A model generated the notes under the pieces. That model saw nothing but the letters and a program-made list of their open reading frames with translations. It searched no databases and was not told the DNA's origin. Below are positions 41,593 to 51,160 of a stretch of 64,000 nt of DNA, piece after piece (positions within the stretch are counted from its first letter, which is position 1; the number at the start of each line of letters is the position of its first letter). Origin of the DNA: Actinomycetes bacterium (lineage in GTDB: Bacteria > Actinomycetota > Acidimicrobiia > Acidimicrobiales > RAAP-2); contig JAJYVT010000003.1 of assembly GCA_021791845.1 (NCBI GenBank), forward strand, positions 1-64,000. The letters run 5' to 3'. The translations under genes and the position numbers were made by a program.

Positions 41593-41683
41593 GCGCGCCC
41601 GGCGCACCGCCGCCGCCGCGGGGCGCCACCGGAGCCCGGTGTCCTCGCCCGCAACCCCGTCCGGGGCGCTCCGGGCACGCCGG

Positions 41684-41689
41684 TAGCAT
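41684..41689 (+). promoter_or_regulatory. Candidate -10 box TAGCAT for the his operon
   Basis: TAGCAT lies 23 bases before the hisD ATG, predicting a leader of about 17 bases. No attenuator or T-box structure is visible in so short a leader. Confidence 0.4.
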
Positions 41690-41712
41690 CGGGGCCTCGT
41701 GCACGGCTGGCC

Positions 41713-43065
41713 ATGCTGACCCGGATCGACGTGCGGGGTCGCCAGGAGGTGGAACTGGCGGCCCTCCTGCCGCGCCCGGCGGAACCGGGGAGCGACGTGC
41801 GGGCGGCGGTGGCGGCCATCCTCGACCGGGTGCGGCGCGAGGGCGACGCCGCGCTGCGGGCGCTGACGTCGGAGCTCGACGGAGTGGACGTGGCGCAGGC
41901 CCGGGTCCCCGGCCGCGAGGTCGAGGCGGCGTTGCGCCGGGTGCCCGGCGACCTGCGCGCCGCGCTCGAGCTGGCACATCGCAACATCACGGCGTACCAC
42001 GCGCACGAGGCGCCGGCTCCGGGTGACTACGTGGACGACGGGCTCCGCGTTCGCCATCTCGTGCGCCCGGTCGACCGGGCCGGCTGCTACGCCCCGGGAG
42101 GCCGGGCCCGCTATCCGTCGAGCGTCCTCATGTGCGCCGCTCCGGCACGGGTCGCCGGCGTGGGCGAGGTCGTGCTGTGCGTCCCCCCGGGTCGCGACGG
42201 GCGTGTCGACGACGCCACGCTGGCCGCCGCCGCCGTCGCCGGGGTGGACGAGGTCTACGCGGTGGGCGGCGCCCAGGCGGTCGCGGCGATGGCCTACGGC
42301 ACGCAGTCGATCCGTCCCGTGGACGTGATCGTGGGCCCGGGCAACCGCTACGTCGCCGAGGCCAAGCGCCAGGTGTCGGGGGCCGTCGGCGTGGCGGCCG
42401 CCTTCGCCGGACCGTCCGAGGTGGTCGTCGTCGCCGGGCCGGAGACGCCGGCCGACTACGCCGCCGTGGACCTGGCGGTGCAGGCCGAGCACGGCCCCGA
42501 CGGGCTGGCGTGGCTCCTCACCTGGACACCGGGGAAGGCCGAGGAGGTGGAGGCGGCGCTCGCCCGCATCGTCCAGGCGTCACCGCGCCGGGCCGACCTG
42601 GAGTCCACGTTGGGGTCCCACGGGTACACGTGCCTGGTCGACGACGTCGCCCAGGCGCTCGCCGTGGCCAACGTCGTCGCCCCCGAGCACCTGGAGCTGC
42701 TGCTCGACGACGCCGAGGCGCAGCTCGACAGGGTACGGGCCGCCGGCGCCGTGTTCTGCGGGCCGCTCTCGCCCGCCAGTCTGGGCGACTACGTGGCCGG
42801 GCCGAACCACGTGCTGCCGACCGACCGGACGGCGCGCTTCGCCTCGGCCCTGCGGGCCGACGACTTCCGGCGGCATATCCACGCCGTCAGCGTCGACGCC
42901 CGTGCGCTGGGCGCGCTGGCTCCCCACGTGGCCGTCCTGGCCACGACCGAGGGCCTGCCGGCCCACGCCGAGTCGGTGCGCATCCGCACCGAGGGGCCGC
43001 CCACCTCCGGCGAGCCGGGCCCCGGCGGACCGGGCCCCGGCGCCGGGGACGGGTCCCCACGGTGA
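41713..43065 (+). CDS. hisD: Histidinol dehydrogenase
   Basis: Zinc enzyme that oxidises L-histidinol to L-histidine in two NAD-dependent steps. The 450-residue protein shows VDRAGCYAPGGRARYPSSVLM, VDEVYAVGGAQAVAAMAYGT, VDVIVGPGNRYVAEAKRQV, AGPSEVVVVA, DLAVQAEHGPDG with the catalytic Glu-His, and the late NHVLPTDRTARFAS. Length and motifs are complete apart from a Gly/Pro-rich tail. It opens the run hisD-hisC-hisB-hisH-hisA-hisF; its stop overlaps hisC (GTGA). Confidence 0.96.
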   Translation: MLTRIDVRGRQEVELAALLPRPAEPGSDVRAAVAAILDRVRREGDAALRALTSELDGVDVAQARVPGREVEAALRRVPGDLRAALELAHRNITAYHAHEAPAPGDYVDDGLRVRHLVRPVDRAGCYAPGGRARYPSSVLMCAAPARVAGVGEVVLCVPPGRDGRVDDATLAAAAVAGVDEVYAVGGAQAVAAMAYGTQSIRPVDVIVGPGNRYVAEAKRQVSGAVGVAAAFAGPSEVVVVAGPETPADYAAVDLAVQAEHGPDGLAWLLTWTPGKAEEVEAALARIVQASPRRADLESTLGSHGYTCLVDDVAQALAVANVVAPEHLELLLDDAEAQLDRVRAAGAVFCGPLSPASLGDYVAGPNHVLPTDRTARFASALRADDFRRHIHAVSVDARALGALAPHVAVLATTEGLPAHAESVRIRTEGPPTSGEPGPGGPGPGAGDGSPR

Positions 43066-44132
43066 GCGCGCTGATCCCGCGGCGGGAGCAGCTCGCCGCC
43101 ATGGGCGCGTACCGCTCCGTGCAGCCCGACGTGCCCGTGCGCCTCAACACCAACGAGTCGCCGTTCCCGCCGCCTGCGGCGTGGCAGGAGGAGCTGACGT
43201 CGGCACTGCGTGCCGTCAGCTTCCACCGCTATCCCGATCGGGACGTCACGACGCTGCGCCAGGGGATCGCCGAGCTCCACGGCGTCACGCCGGCGGAGGT
43301 CTTCTGTGCCAACGGGTCCAACGAGGTGCTCCAGTGCCTCCTCCTCGCCTTTGGCGGCGTCGGGCGACGTGCCCTGTTGTTCGAGCCGACCTACGCGCTG
43401 CACGGCCACATCGCCCGGCTCACCGCGACCGAGGTGGCGGTGGGCGGGCGCGGCGCCGACCTGCGGATCGACGTCGTCGCCGCGGCCCGCCTCGTGGGCG
43501 AGCTGCAGCCCGACGTCCTCTTCGTCTGCTCGCCGAACAACCCGACCGGTCGGCTGGAGGACCCCGAGACGGTGACCGCCCTGGTGGCCCAGGCGCCGGG
43601 GCTCGTGGTGGTGGACGAGGCCTACGGCCAGTTCGCTCGATGGTCCGCCCTCGAGCTGCGGGGCGCGCAGGGTGCGGAGGGACTGGTCGTGGTGCGGACG
43701 TTCTCCAAGACGTGGGCCATGGCCGGCGCCCGGCTCGGGTACCTGGTGGCGCACCCCGACGTGGTGGACGGGTGCCGGGCCGCCGCCCTGCCCTACCACG
43801 TGTCGAGCCAGACGCAGCTGGCGGGAGTGCTTGCCCTGCGCCACCGCGAGGCGATGGAGGTGCGGGTCCGTCAGGTGGCCGAAGGCCGCGCCGCCCTCAC
43901 GGCCGCGCTGGGATCCCTGGAGGTGGAGACCTGGCCGTCGGACGCCAACTTCGTCCTGTTCCGCCCCCGCCGCCGTGCCGCCGACGAGGTGTGGAAGGGG
44001 CTGCTCGCCGAGGGGGTGCTGGTCCGGGACTTCTCGACCGTGCCCGGTCTCGAAGGCTGCCTGCGCGTGACGGTCGGCACCGACGAGGAGAACCGGCGGT
44101 TCCTCGACGCCCTGGAAAGGATCCTGCAATGA
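43062..44132 (+). CDS. hisC: Histidinol-phosphate aminotransferase
   Basis: PLP-dependent fold-type I aminotransferase forming histidinol phosphate. The 356-residue protein has NTNESPFPPP near the N-terminus, HRYPDRDVTTLRQGIAE, ANGSNEVLQCLLLAFGG, CSPNNPTG, VVDEAYGQFA and the PLP-lysine site TFSKTWAMAGARLGY. It starts at the GTG overlapping hisD and overlaps hisB by ATGA. Confidence 0.95.
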   Translation: MSALIPRREQLAAMGAYRSVQPDVPVRLNTNESPFPPPAAWQEELTSALRAVSFHRYPDRDVTTLRQGIAELHGVTPAEVFCANGSNEVLQCLLLAFGGVGRRALLFEPTYALHGHIARLTATEVAVGGRGADLRIDVVAAARLVGELQPDVLFVCSPNNPTGRLEDPETVTALVAQAPGLVVVDEAYGQFARWSALELRGAQGAEGLVVVRTFSKTWAMAGARLGYLVAHPDVVDGCRAAALPYHVSSQTQLAGVLALRHREAMEVRVRQVAEGRAALTAALGSLEVETWPSDANFVLFRPRRRAADEVWKGLLAEGVLVRDFSTVPGLEGCLRVTVGTDEENRRFLDALERILQ

Positions 44133-44764
44133 CGACGGCCACCACCGCGCCGACCGGGGCCCCGAGCGGCGCCCCGCGTCGGGCCCACCGGCGCCGCGAG
44201 ACCAAGGAGACGATGGTGGACGTCCGCCTGGCGGTCGACGGCGACGGGGCGGCGGCGGTCTCGACCGGGCTCCCGTTCTTCGACCACATGCTCGCCCAGC
44301 TGGGCCGCCATGCCGGCTTCGACCTCGACGTCAGGGCCGAGGGCGACCTCGAGGTGGACGCCCACCACACGGTGGAGGACGTGGGCATCGTCCTGGGCCA
44401 GTGCCTGGCCGAGGCGCTCGGCGACAAGGCCGGCGTGCGGCGGTTCGCCTCCGCGCTCCTGCCGCTGGACGAGGCCCTCGTCGAGGTGGCGCTCGATCTC
44501 TCCGGTCGCCCCTATCTCGCCTACGACGTGCCCTTCGCCCCCGACACGCCGGGGCTGGGCGCGCCTCCCTTCGACCCGCAGCTGGCCGAGGAGTTCTGGC
44601 GGGCCGTCGTGACCTCGGCCGGCATCACCCTGCACGTCACCCGGCGCGCCGGCCGCAACACCCACCACGTGCTGGAGGCCGTCTTCAAGGGCGTGGCCCG
44701 GGCGCTGCGCGATGCCGGGCGCGTCGAGGGCCACGGGGTGCCCTCCACCAAGGGCCGCCTGTGA
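44129..44764 (+). CDS. hisB: Imidazoleglycerol-phosphate dehydratase
   Basis: Manganese-dependent dehydratase of histidine synthesis, here a single-function enzyme without the phosphatase domain. The 211-residue protein carries the metal-site motifs FFDHMLAQLGRH, DAHHTVEDVGIVLGQ, HVTRRAGRNTHHVLEAVFK and the closing VPSTKG. The first 20 residues are a Thr/Ala/Pro/Arg extension. ATGA and GTGA overlaps link it to hisC and hisH. Confidence 0.96.
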   Translation: MTTATTAPTGAPSGAPRRAHRRRETKETMVDVRLAVDGDGAAAVSTGLPFFDHMLAQLGRHAGFDLDVRAEGDLEVDAHHTVEDVGIVLGQCLAEALGDKAGVRRFASALLPLDEALVEVALDLSGRPYLAYDVPFAPDTPGLGAPPFDPQLAEEFWRAVVTSAGITLHVTRRAGRNTHHVLEAVFKGVARALRDAGRVEGHGVPSTKGRL

Positions 44765-45426
44765 CGCTGGCCGGGCCGGGCCCGGAGGGGCCGCGGATCG
44801 CCGTCTTGGACTACGGCATCGGGAACCTGCGGTCGGCCGAGAAGGCGCTGGTCCACGTCGGCGCGGCGGCGCACCTCGTCTCGCGTCCCGACGACGTGGA
44901 GGGGGCCGCGGGGGTGGTGCTCCCCGGCGTGGGGGCGTTCGGCCCCTGCGCCGGCGCCCTCTCGGCGTCCGGCCTGGCCGATGCCGCCCGCCGGGCGATC
45001 GAGACCGGGGTCCCCTTCCTCGGGATCTGCGTCGGCTTCCAGCTGCTCTACGACGGGTCGGACGAGAGCCCCGGCGTCCCCGGCCTCGGGGTCTTCTCCG
45101 GGACCGTGCACCGGCTGCGCGGGCCGGAGCCGGTGCCCCAGATGCAGTGGAACGCGCTGGAGCGCCGGAAGGCGGACCCGGGCCTCCTGGCCGGGCTGGG
45201 ACCCCGACCGTGGGTCTACTTCGTCCACTCCTACGCCCCGCCGATCGGCGGGGAGACGGTGGCCACGTGCGAGTACGGCGGCCCGGTGGCCGCGGCGGCC
45301 GGGCGCGGCACCGTGTGGGGCACCCAGTTCCACCCCGAGAAGTCGGGCACGGCGGGGTTGGCGATCCTGGCCAACTTCGTCGCCCGCTGCGCGGCGGTGG
45401 CCGGCGCGGCGCGGCGGGACCGCTGA
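44761..45426 (+). CDS. hisH: Imidazole glycerol phosphate synthase, glutaminase subunit
   Basis: Class I glutamine amidotransferase that supplies ammonia to HisF. The 221-residue protein has LDYGIGNLRSAEKAL, the nucleophile in FLGICVGFQLLYDGS, and the His-Glu pair in TQFHPEKSGTAGL. It starts at a GTG overlapping the hisB stop and ends one base into hisA (TGATG). Confidence 0.95.
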   Translation: MTLAGPGPEGPRIAVLDYGIGNLRSAEKALVHVGAAAHLVSRPDDVEGAAGVVLPGVGAFGPCAGALSASGLADAARRAIETGVPFLGICVGFQLLYDGSDESPGVPGLGVFSGTVHRLRGPEPVPQMQWNALERRKADPGLLAGLGPRPWVYFVHSYAPPIGGETVATCEYGGPVAAAAGRGTVWGTQFHPEKSGTAGLAILANFVARCAAVAGAARRDR

Positions 45427-46190
45427 TGGACCTCCTGCCGGCGATCGACCTCTTGGAGGGCGGCGCGGTGCGCCTGGTCCAGGGGGGGTTCGACCGGGTG
45501 CAGACGTTCGGGGACCCGCTGGAGGTCGCACGCGACTTCGTGACAGGGGGCGCCGAGTGGATCCACGTGGTGGACCTCGACGCGGCTCGCACGGGGGAGA
45601 GCCGCAACCGGACGTCGGTGCTGTCGGTGCTCGAGCTCGCCCACGAGGCGGGCGTGCGGGTGCAGGTCGGCGGTGGCGTGCGGTCGGACCGGGCGGTGGA
45701 GACGCTTCTGGACGCGGGCGTGGACCGCGTGGTGCTCGGGACGGCTGCGGTCGAGGACCCGGGCTTCGCCGCGCGTGCGGCCCGGCGCCATCCGGGACGG
45801 GTGGCGGTGGGGATCGACTACCGGCGGGGCCGCTCGGGATCGCTCGAGGCGGCGGTGCGTGGGTGGACGGGTGCGACCGTCGGCGGAGTGGGCGGGGTGC
45901 TGGCCGCGCTCGGCGACGAGCCGCTCGGCGCCCTGGTGGTCACCGCCATCGACCGTGACGGCACGCTCTCGGGCCCGGACACCGAGGGGCTCGCGGCGGT
46001 GCTCGACGCCACGAGCCTGCCGGTGATCGCCTCGGGCGGCGTCTCCGGCGCCGACGACCTGCGAGCCTTGGCCGGCCTGCGGTCGCCTGCGCACCGACGT
46101 GCGCCGGCCGGCGCGGTGGTCGGCCGCGCCCTGTTGGACGGGACCCTTCCTCTGGCCGAGGCCCTGGCGGCATGCGCGTCGTCCGGGTGA
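45426..46190 (+). CDS. hisA: Phosphoribosylformimino-AICAR-phosphate isomerase (HisA)
   Basis: TIM-barrel isomerase of histidine synthesis. The 254-residue protein has the first catalytic Asp in [38 protein letters not shown] for phosphate binding, [15 protein letters not shown] and [12 protein letters not shown]. Many actinobacteria use PriA, which also does the TrpF reaction. A separate trpF exists here at 52030, so this is more likely a plain HisA. It overlaps hisF by 19 bases. Confidence 0.92.
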   Translation: MDLLPAIDLLEGGAVRLVQGGFDRVQTFGDPLEVARDFVTGGAEWIHVVDLDAARTGESRNRTSVLSVLELAHEAGVRVQVGGGVRSDRAVETLLDAGVDRVVLGTAAVEDPGFAARAARRHPGRVAVGIDYRRGRSGSLEAAVRGWTGATVGGVGGVLAALGDEPLGALVVTAIDRDGTLSGPDTEGLAAVLDATSLPVIASGGVSGADDLRALAGLRSPAHRRAPAGAVVGRALLDGTLPLAEALAACASSG

Positions 46191-46942
46191 TCCCGTGCCT
46201 CGACGTGTCCGGGGGGCGCGTCGTGAAGGGGGTGCGCTTCCAGGACCTGGTGGACGCCGGCGACCCGGTCGCCCTCGCCGCCCGCTACGACCGCGAGGGC
46301 GCGGACGAGCTCACGTTCCTCGACATCGGGGCGTCGCACGAGGGACGCGACACCATGGTGTCGGTCGTCGCCCGCACCGCCGAGGAGGTGTTCATCCCCT
46401 TCACCGTCGGCGGGGGCGTCCGCAGCCCCGAGGACGCCCGCCGCCTCCTGCGCGCCGGGGCCGACAAGGTGGCGGTGAACACGGCGGCCCTGGAGCGCCC
46501 GGCCCTGGTGGCCGAGCTGGCCGGCGAGTTCGGGGACCAGTGCGTCGTGGTCGCCGTCGACGCCCGCGCCCGTCCCGGGGGCGGGTGGGAGGTGTGCACG
46601 CACGGCGGCCGCCGGCCGACCGGCGTGGACGCCGTGCGATGGGCCGAGCAGGCGGCCCGGAGCGGCGCGGGGGAGATCCTGCTCACGTCCATGGACCGCG
46701 ACGGCACCCGGGACGGCTACGACGTGGCGCTCACCCGCGCCGTGGTCGACGCCGTGGACGTCCCGGTGGTGGCGTCGGGCGGCGTGGGCACGCTGGACCA
46801 TCTCGTCGACGGGGCACGGGCGGGGGCCGGTGCGGTGCTGGCGGCCTCGATCTTCCACTCGGGCGAGCACTCCGTCGCCGAGGCGAAGCACCATCTGGCG
46901 GCGTACGGCGTCACCGTCCGTCCCGCGCCCGACGGCGGCTGA
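46172..46942 (+). CDS. hisF: Imidazole glycerol phosphate synthase, cyclase subunit
   Basis: TIM-barrel subunit that uses ammonia from HisH to make imidazole-glycerol phosphate and AICAR. The 256-residue protein has [18 protein letters not shown] with the catalytic Asp, [17 protein letters not shown], the second Asp in [28 protein letters not shown] and [12 protein letters not shown]. It is the last gene of the contiguous his set. The next gene is on the other strand, and the groES-like/hisI unit resumes 0.8 kb later. Confidence 0.96.
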   Translation: MRVVRVIPCLDVSGGRVVKGVRFQDLVDAGDPVALAARYDREGADELTFLDIGASHEGRDTMVSVVARTAEEVFIPFTVGGGVRSPEDARRLLRAGADKVAVNTAALERPALVAELAGEFGDQCVVVAVDARARPGGGWEVCTHGGRRPTGVDAVRWAEQAARSGAGEILLTSMDRDGTRDGYDVALTRAVVDAVDVPVVASGGVGTLDHLVDGARAGAGAVLAASIFHSGEHSVAEAKHHLAAYGVTVRPAPDGG

Positions 46943-46967
46943 CGCTCCGGCGGCGGGCCCCTCGGCG

Positions 46968-47693
46968 TCAGGCGCCCGACGTGGGGTTCCCGTCTCGCAG
47001 GTGGGTGTCGAAGAACGCCACGATGCGCCGGCGGGCGTCGGCTGCCGCCTCGGGCTCGTAGCCCATCCCGAGGGCCGATCCGATGGCGTTGAACAGCGGC
47101 TTGTCGTGACGGTTCATGAAGGCGTGGCCCGCCGTCGGGTACTCCACCACGTCGTGGGGGACCCCGGCAGCCGCCAGGGCGCGCTCCAGGCGCGTGGCGG
47201 CGCCTTTGAGCTGGCGGTCCTTCGCCCCGAAGGATGCGACGACCGGGCACGCGTCCGCCGCCAGCCGGTCCACGTCCCGCGGGACCCGGCCGTAGTTCAC
47301 GTTCGCCACCGCGAACCCGTGGCCGGCGGCGAGGAGGAGGGCGAAGTCGCCGCCCATACAGAACCCGGCGACGCCGGTCCGGCCGGTGCAGCGGGCCTGG
47401 GCCGCGAGCCACCGGCGGACGGCCTCGACGTCGTCGAAGATCCGCCCGCGCCGCGCCCGCAGGTCGTGCACCACGGCCCACAGGCACCTCGGCGTGCTTC
47501 CCCAGTGGAAGAGGTCCGGAGCGGCGGCGAGGAACCCTTCGCCGGCCAGCCAGTCCGCCTGACGCCGCAGGTCGTCGGTCATCCCCAGGACGTCGTGGAC
47601 CAGCACGACACCCGGCGCCGGGTCGTCGCCCGCCGGCTCGGCGAGGTAGCACGGGACGGCGGCCGCCGGAGCGGGCACTCGGACGTCGGACAT
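46968..47693 (-). CDS. Dienelactone hydrolase-family protein
   Basis: Alpha/beta hydrolase of 241 residues with a Cys nucleophile: [14 protein letters not shown] near residue 113, Asp in [10 protein letters not shown] and His in TAGHAFMN. The oxyanion-side stretch [17 protein letters not shown] carries Asp where carboxymethylenebutenolidase has Glu. The physiological substrate is unknown. It starts at an ATG with a good AGGAGG five bases upstream, in contrast to the leaderless genes nearby. It interrupts the his-trp run in antisense orientation. Confidence 0.88.
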   Translation of the reverse strand: MSDVRVPAPAAAVPCYLAEPAGDDPAPGVVLVHDVLGMTDDLRRQADWLAGEGFLAAAPDLFHWGSTPRCLWAVVHDLRARRGRIFDDVEAVRRWLAAQARCTGRTGVAGFCMGGDFALLLAAGHGFAVANVNYGRVPRDVDRLAADACPVVASFGAKDRQLKGAATRLERALAAAGVPHDVVEYPTAGHAFMNRHDKPLFNAIGSALGMGYEPEAAADARRRIVAFFDTHLRDGNPTSGA

Positions 47694-47768
47694 CGATGCC
47701 TCCTCGTGGGTGTCCCGGCCACCGGCCGGGCCGGCGGAGGCGCTGATCGGGCGCCGTCCGCCATGCGG

Positions 47769-47774
47769 TACCGT
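47769..47774 (+). promoter_or_regulatory. -10 box TACCGT for the groES-like/hisI/trp operon
   Basis: TACCGT lies six bases before the GTG at 47781. An in-frame ATG at 47763 lies upstream of the box and would not be transcribed from it. Confidence 0.5.
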
Positions 47775-47780
47775 GCCACT

Positions 47781-48128
47781 GTGGCACCCACGGAGTCGTC
47801 ACCCCAGGCCAGCCCGACCAAACAGCCGATCACGGTCCTGTTCGACCGCGTGATGGTGCAGGTCACCCCGGCCGAGGGAGAGCGGCGCTCGCGGGCCGGG
47901 ATCCTCATCCCGGCCACCGCACAGGTGTCGCGTCGCCTGACCTGGGCCGAGGCGGTCGCCGTCGGTCCCAACGTCCGTGCCGTGAAGCCGGGCGACAAGG
48001 TGCTCTTCAACCCCGAGGACCGCTTCGAGGTGGAGGTGCAGGGCGAGGAGTACGTGATCCTGCGCGAGCGCGACGTCCATGCCGTGGCGTCGGAGCGGCT
48101 CGACGGGAGCACCGGGCTGTACCTGTGA
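47781..48128 (+). CDS. GroES-like co-chaperonin
   Basis: A 115-residue protein of the Cpn10 fold. It has [20 protein letters not shown], the mobile-loop-like [40 protein letters not shown] and [16 protein letters not shown]. The mobile loop lacks the usual hydrophobic IVL tripeptide context, and the C-terminus carries an extra STGLYL, so this may be a specialised paralogue rather than the main GroES. No groEL lies beside it. The GTG at 47781 is chosen from the -10 box. Its stop overlaps hisI (GTGA), an unusual partner. Confidence 0.82.
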   Translation: MAPTESSPQASPTKQPITVLFDRVMVQVTPAEGERRSRAGILIPATAQVSRRLTWAEAVAVGPNVRAVKPGDKVLFNPEDRFEVEVQGEEYVILRERDVHAVASERLDGSTGLYL

Positions 48129-48556
48129 CGGGGGAACCGGTGACGGGAGACCCGACGGCCGCCCCGGCGCCCGGCGTGCCGCTCGCCGCCGTGGACCGCG
48201 AGCTCGTGGAGGGCGTCGCCTTCGACAGCAGCGGGCTCGTGCCGGCCATCGTGCAGGACGCCGACGGCGGCCAGGTGCTGATGCTGGCCTACATGAACCG
48301 CGACGCGTTGGCCCGGACGATCGCCACCGGGCGCACGTGGCTGTGGAGCCGCAGCCGCCAGGAGCTGTGGTGCAAGGGGGAGACCTCGGGTGACCGCCAG
48401 TACGTGCGCGAGGTGCGCGTCGACTGCGACGGCGACGCCGTGCTCCTCCTGGTGGACCAGCACGGTGACGCCGCATGCCACACCAAGGAGTGGTCGTGCT
48501 TCCACCGGCCGGCGGCGCGGGGTCCCGGCGTGCCCCGCCCCGACCCCCGCCCGTGA
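48125..48556 (+). CDS. hisI: Phosphoribosyl-AMP cyclohydrolase
   Basis: Zinc enzyme opening the adenine ring in the third step of histidine synthesis. The 143-residue protein has [37 protein letters not shown], the metal-binding [14 protein letters not shown] and the zinc motif CHTKEWSCF. There is no fused HisE domain. The first 20 residues are a low-complexity extension. It overlaps both the groES-like gene and trpE (GTGA in each case). Confidence 0.93.
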   Translation: MTGEPVTGDPTAAPAPGVPLAAVDRELVEGVAFDSSGLVPAIVQDADGGQVLMLAYMNRDALARTIATGRTWLWSRSRQELWCKGETSGDRQYVREVRVDCDGDAVLLLVDQHGDAACHTKEWSCFHRPAARGPGVPRPDPRP

Positions 48557-50133
48557 CCCGGACGGTGCCCCTGCTCCCCGTGCAGCCCGGCGCCGAGGAG
48601 TTCGTCGAGCTCGCGGCGCGTCAGCGGACGGTCCCGGTGTGGGCGCAGATCGTGGCCGACGAGCTCACCCCCGTGTCCGCCTTCCGGGCGGCGGTGGGCG
48701 GCGAGCCGGGGTTCCTGCTCGAGTCGGTCGAGGGGGGCGAGCGCTGGGGCCGGTACTCGTTCGTGGGCCGCCGTCCCCTGGCCACCCTGACCGCCCGGGG
48801 AGGCGAGGTCGTCGCCTCGGGCCGCCTGCAGGTGGCCGACGGGGGAGGGGCGGGCATCCTGGCGGCGCTCGAGCAGCTGCTCGCCGACTGCCGCGTGCCC
48901 GTGAACCCCGACCTGCCGCCGCTCCAGAGCGGCGTGGTCGGCTACCTGGGCTACGACGTGGTCCGGGAGATCGAGCACCTGCCGGCGGTCCCGCCCGACG
49001 ACCAGGGCTACCCCACAGCAGCCCTCGCGGTCATCGGGCAGGTCGCGGCGTTCGACCACTGGCTGCAACGGGTGGTCGTCATCGACAACGTGGTCGTCGA
49101 CCAGGCCTGGACGCCGGACGACGCCCGCGCCGCCCATGCCGCCGCCACGGCGGCCGTGGCCGGGCTCGCCGCCGACTGCTGCGCCGGATCGCCCGTGGTG
49201 CCCGTGGCGGTCCCGCCCCGCCGCCCCGCCCCGGCCGGCCACCGCCGGACGATGGCCTCGGGCGCCTACGAGGCGGCGGTGGCGGTGGCAAAGGAGCACA
49301 TCGAGCTGGGCGACATCTTCCAGGTCGTCCTGTCGCAGCGCTTCGACCTCCACCTGGACGTGGACCCCTTCGACGTCTACCGCGCCCTCCGCCTCCTCAA
49401 CCCCAGCCCCTACCTGTACTTCCTGCGCACCGGCGAGGTGACGGTCGTGGGGTCGTCGCCCGAGCCGATGGTCCGCCTGCGCGACGGGGTCGTGACGTCA
49501 CGCCCCATCGCCGGGTCGCGCCCGCGCGGCGCCAGCGACGAGGAGGACCGGCTCTTCGGGGCCCAGCTGTCGGAGGACCCCAAGGAGATGGCCGAGCACG
49601 TCATGTTGGTGGACCTGGCCCGAAACGACGTGGGCAGGGTGGTCACGTTCGGGACCGAGCACGTGGACGAGCTCATGACGCTCGAGCGCTACAGCCACAT
49701 CATGCACCTCACGTCGCAGGTCTCGGGGCGCCTGCGTCAGGGCCTCGGCCCGGTGGACGTGCTCCGGGCCACGCTGCCCGCCGGGACCCTGTCGGGCGCG
49801 CCCAAGGTCCGGGCCATGCAGATCATCGACGACCTGGAGCCCACCAAGCGCGGGATCTACGGGGGCGTCGTGGGGTACCTGGACTTCTCCGGCAACCTCG
49901 ACACCGCCATCGCCATCCGGACGATGGTCGTCGGCCCGAACGGGAGGGCGTCGGTCCAGGCGGGCGCCGGGATCGTGGCGGACAGCGACCCGGGGGCGGA
50001 GGACGAGGAGTGCCGGCACAAGGCCGCGGCGCTGCTGGCCGCCGTGTCGGCGGCGCGGGCCATGGCCGGCGACCCTGCGCCGGCTGCACCGCGTGCGCCC
50101 ACCGAGGCGCCGGTGGCCGGGGCCCCGTCGTGA
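48553..50133 (+). CDS. trpE: Anthranilate synthase component I
   Basis: Converts chorismate to anthranilate with ammonia from TrpG. The 526-residue protein has the tryptophan-feedback motif [42 protein letters not shown]-like [51 protein letters not shown] and [16 protein letters not shown], with a final [13 protein letters not shown]. The LLES motif indicates feedback inhibition by tryptophan. trpG and trpD are not adjacent and must be elsewhere. The GTG overlaps hisI. Confidence 0.96.
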   Translation: MTRTVPLLPVQPGAEEFVELAARQRTVPVWAQIVADELTPVSAFRAAVGGEPGFLLESVEGGERWGRYSFVGRRPLATLTARGGEVVASGRLQVADGGGAGILAALEQLLADCRVPVNPDLPPLQSGVVGYLGYDVVREIEHLPAVPPDDQGYPTAALAVIGQVAAFDHWLQRVVVIDNVVVDQAWTPDDARAAHAAATAAVAGLAADCCAGSPVVPVAVPPRRPAPAGHRRTMASGAYEAAVAVAKEHIELGDIFQVVLSQRFDLHLDVDPFDVYRALRLLNPSPYLYFLRTGEVTVVGSSPEPMVRLRDGVVTSRPIAGSRPRGASDEEDRLFGAQLSEDPKEMAEHVMLVDLARNDVGRVVTFGTEHVDELMTLERYSHIMHLTSQVSGRLRQGLGPVDVLRATLPAGTLSGAPKVRAMQIIDDLEPTKRGIYGGVVGYLDFSGNLDTAIAIRTMVVGPNGRASVQAGAGIVADSDPGAEDEECRHKAAALLAAVSAARAMAGDPAPAAPRAPTEAPVAGAPS

Positions 50134-51107
50134 CCGGCGCCGCAGGAACGCTCGGGCTGGACTACGAGGCGCTCCGTACCGGGGTCGGCGCCTACCGCCT
50201 GCCCCGGGACGTGGTGGCGGTCCACGGCCCCGACGCGCCGGTGTACCTCCAGGGGCAGCTGAGCCAGGACCTCGACCCCCTGCGGACGGGGATGTCCGCG
50301 CCGGCGCTCCTGCTCGAGCCGGACGGCAAGCTCGCCGCCCTCGTTCGGGTCACGCGCACGGCCGACGACGCCTACGTCCTCGACACCGACGCCGGCTTCG
50401 GCGAGCAGGTCGCCGCCCGTCTGCTCCGGTTCCGCCTGCGCACGAAGGTGGACGTGGAACCCCTCGCCTGGCCCTGCGTCGCCCTCCGGGGCGCGGGCGC
50501 ATCGGCACCCGCGGCGTCGCCGTCGGCGCCGCCCGACCAGCGCCAGGGCCCCCCCTGGACGCTGCCGGTGGACTGGAACGGGACCCGCGGGCTGGACCGC
50601 CTGGGACCGGGTGCGGAGGACGGCCTGCCCGAGGCGGTCCGTTGGGTGGGCGATGCCGCATGGGAGGGACTGCGGGTGGAGGCCGGCATCCCCGCGATGG
50701 GGCGGGAGCTCGACGAGCGGACGATCGCCGCCGAGGCCGGGCTGGTCGACCGCACCGTCAGCTTCACCAAGGGGTGCTACACCGGCCAGGAGCTGGTCGC
50801 CCGCCTCGACGCCCGGGGCAGCCGGGTGGCACGGCGGCTCGTCGGGGTCGTGGCCGCGTCGCTTCCCCCGGAGGAGGCCGACGTCCTGCTCGGCGCCTCG
50901 CTGTGGACCGGCGGTCGTGACACGCCGGTGGGCCGGTGCACGTCGGCCGCCGTGTGCCCCGGCCTCGGCGCCGTCGGCGCCCTCGCCTACCTCCACCGGA
51001 GCGTCGAGGTGCCCGCCGACCTCACCTGGACGCCGGCAGGGGCGGAGCACCCGGACGGTCGTGCCGGCGGCCGCTGCGAGGCACGGCCCCTCCCGCTCGT
51101 CGGGTGA
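50130..51107 (+). CDS. ygfZ: YgfZ/GcvT-family folate-binding protein
   Basis: Tetrahydrofolate-binding protein involved in repair or synthesis of iron-sulfur enzymes. The 325-residue protein has the GcvT-like N-terminus (HGPDAPVYLQGQLSQDL) and the diagnostic YgfZ motif KGCYTGQELVARLDARG with its Cys near residue 217. The GTG overlaps the trpE stop, so it is co-translated with tryptophan synthesis genes. A functional link to the pathway is not obvious. Confidence 0.9.
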   Translation: MTGAAGTLGLDYEALRTGVGAYRLPRDVVAVHGPDAPVYLQGQLSQDLDPLRTGMSAPALLLEPDGKLAALVRVTRTADDAYVLDTDAGFGEQVAARLLRFRLRTKVDVEPLAWPCVALRGAGASAPAASPSAPPDQRQGPPWTLPVDWNGTRGLDRLGPGAEDGLPEAVRWVGDAAWEGLRVEAGIPAMGRELDERTIAAEAGLVDRTVSFTKGCYTGQELVARLDARGSRVARRLVGVVAASLPPEEADVLLGASLWTGGRDTPVGRCTSAAVCPGLGAVGALAYLHRSVEVPADLTWTPAGAEHPDGRAGGRCEARPLPLVG

Positions 51108-51146
51108 CGCCCGGCCGAGGAGCCCGGCCCGGTGAGGAGCCCGGAC

Positions 51147-51152
51147 TACGCT
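51147..51152 (+). promoter_or_regulatory. -10 box TACGCT for trpC
   Basis: TACGCT lies eight bases before the GTG at 51161, in the 53-base gap after ygfZ. It suggests an internal promoter for trpC-trpF-trpB-trpA. Confidence 0.45.
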
Positions 51153-51160
51153 GGCCCTGC

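Noticed and set aside
41699-41719. A six-codon frame (VHGWPC) overlapping the hisD start, containing His and Trp, considered as a histidine leader peptide.
   Set aside because: Only one His codon, no alternative stem-loops, and almost no space for attenuation. Probably chance.
45426-46190. HisA considered as bifunctional PriA.
   Set aside because: A complete TrpF is encoded at 52030, so bifunctionality is not required. It is not excluded by sequence alone.
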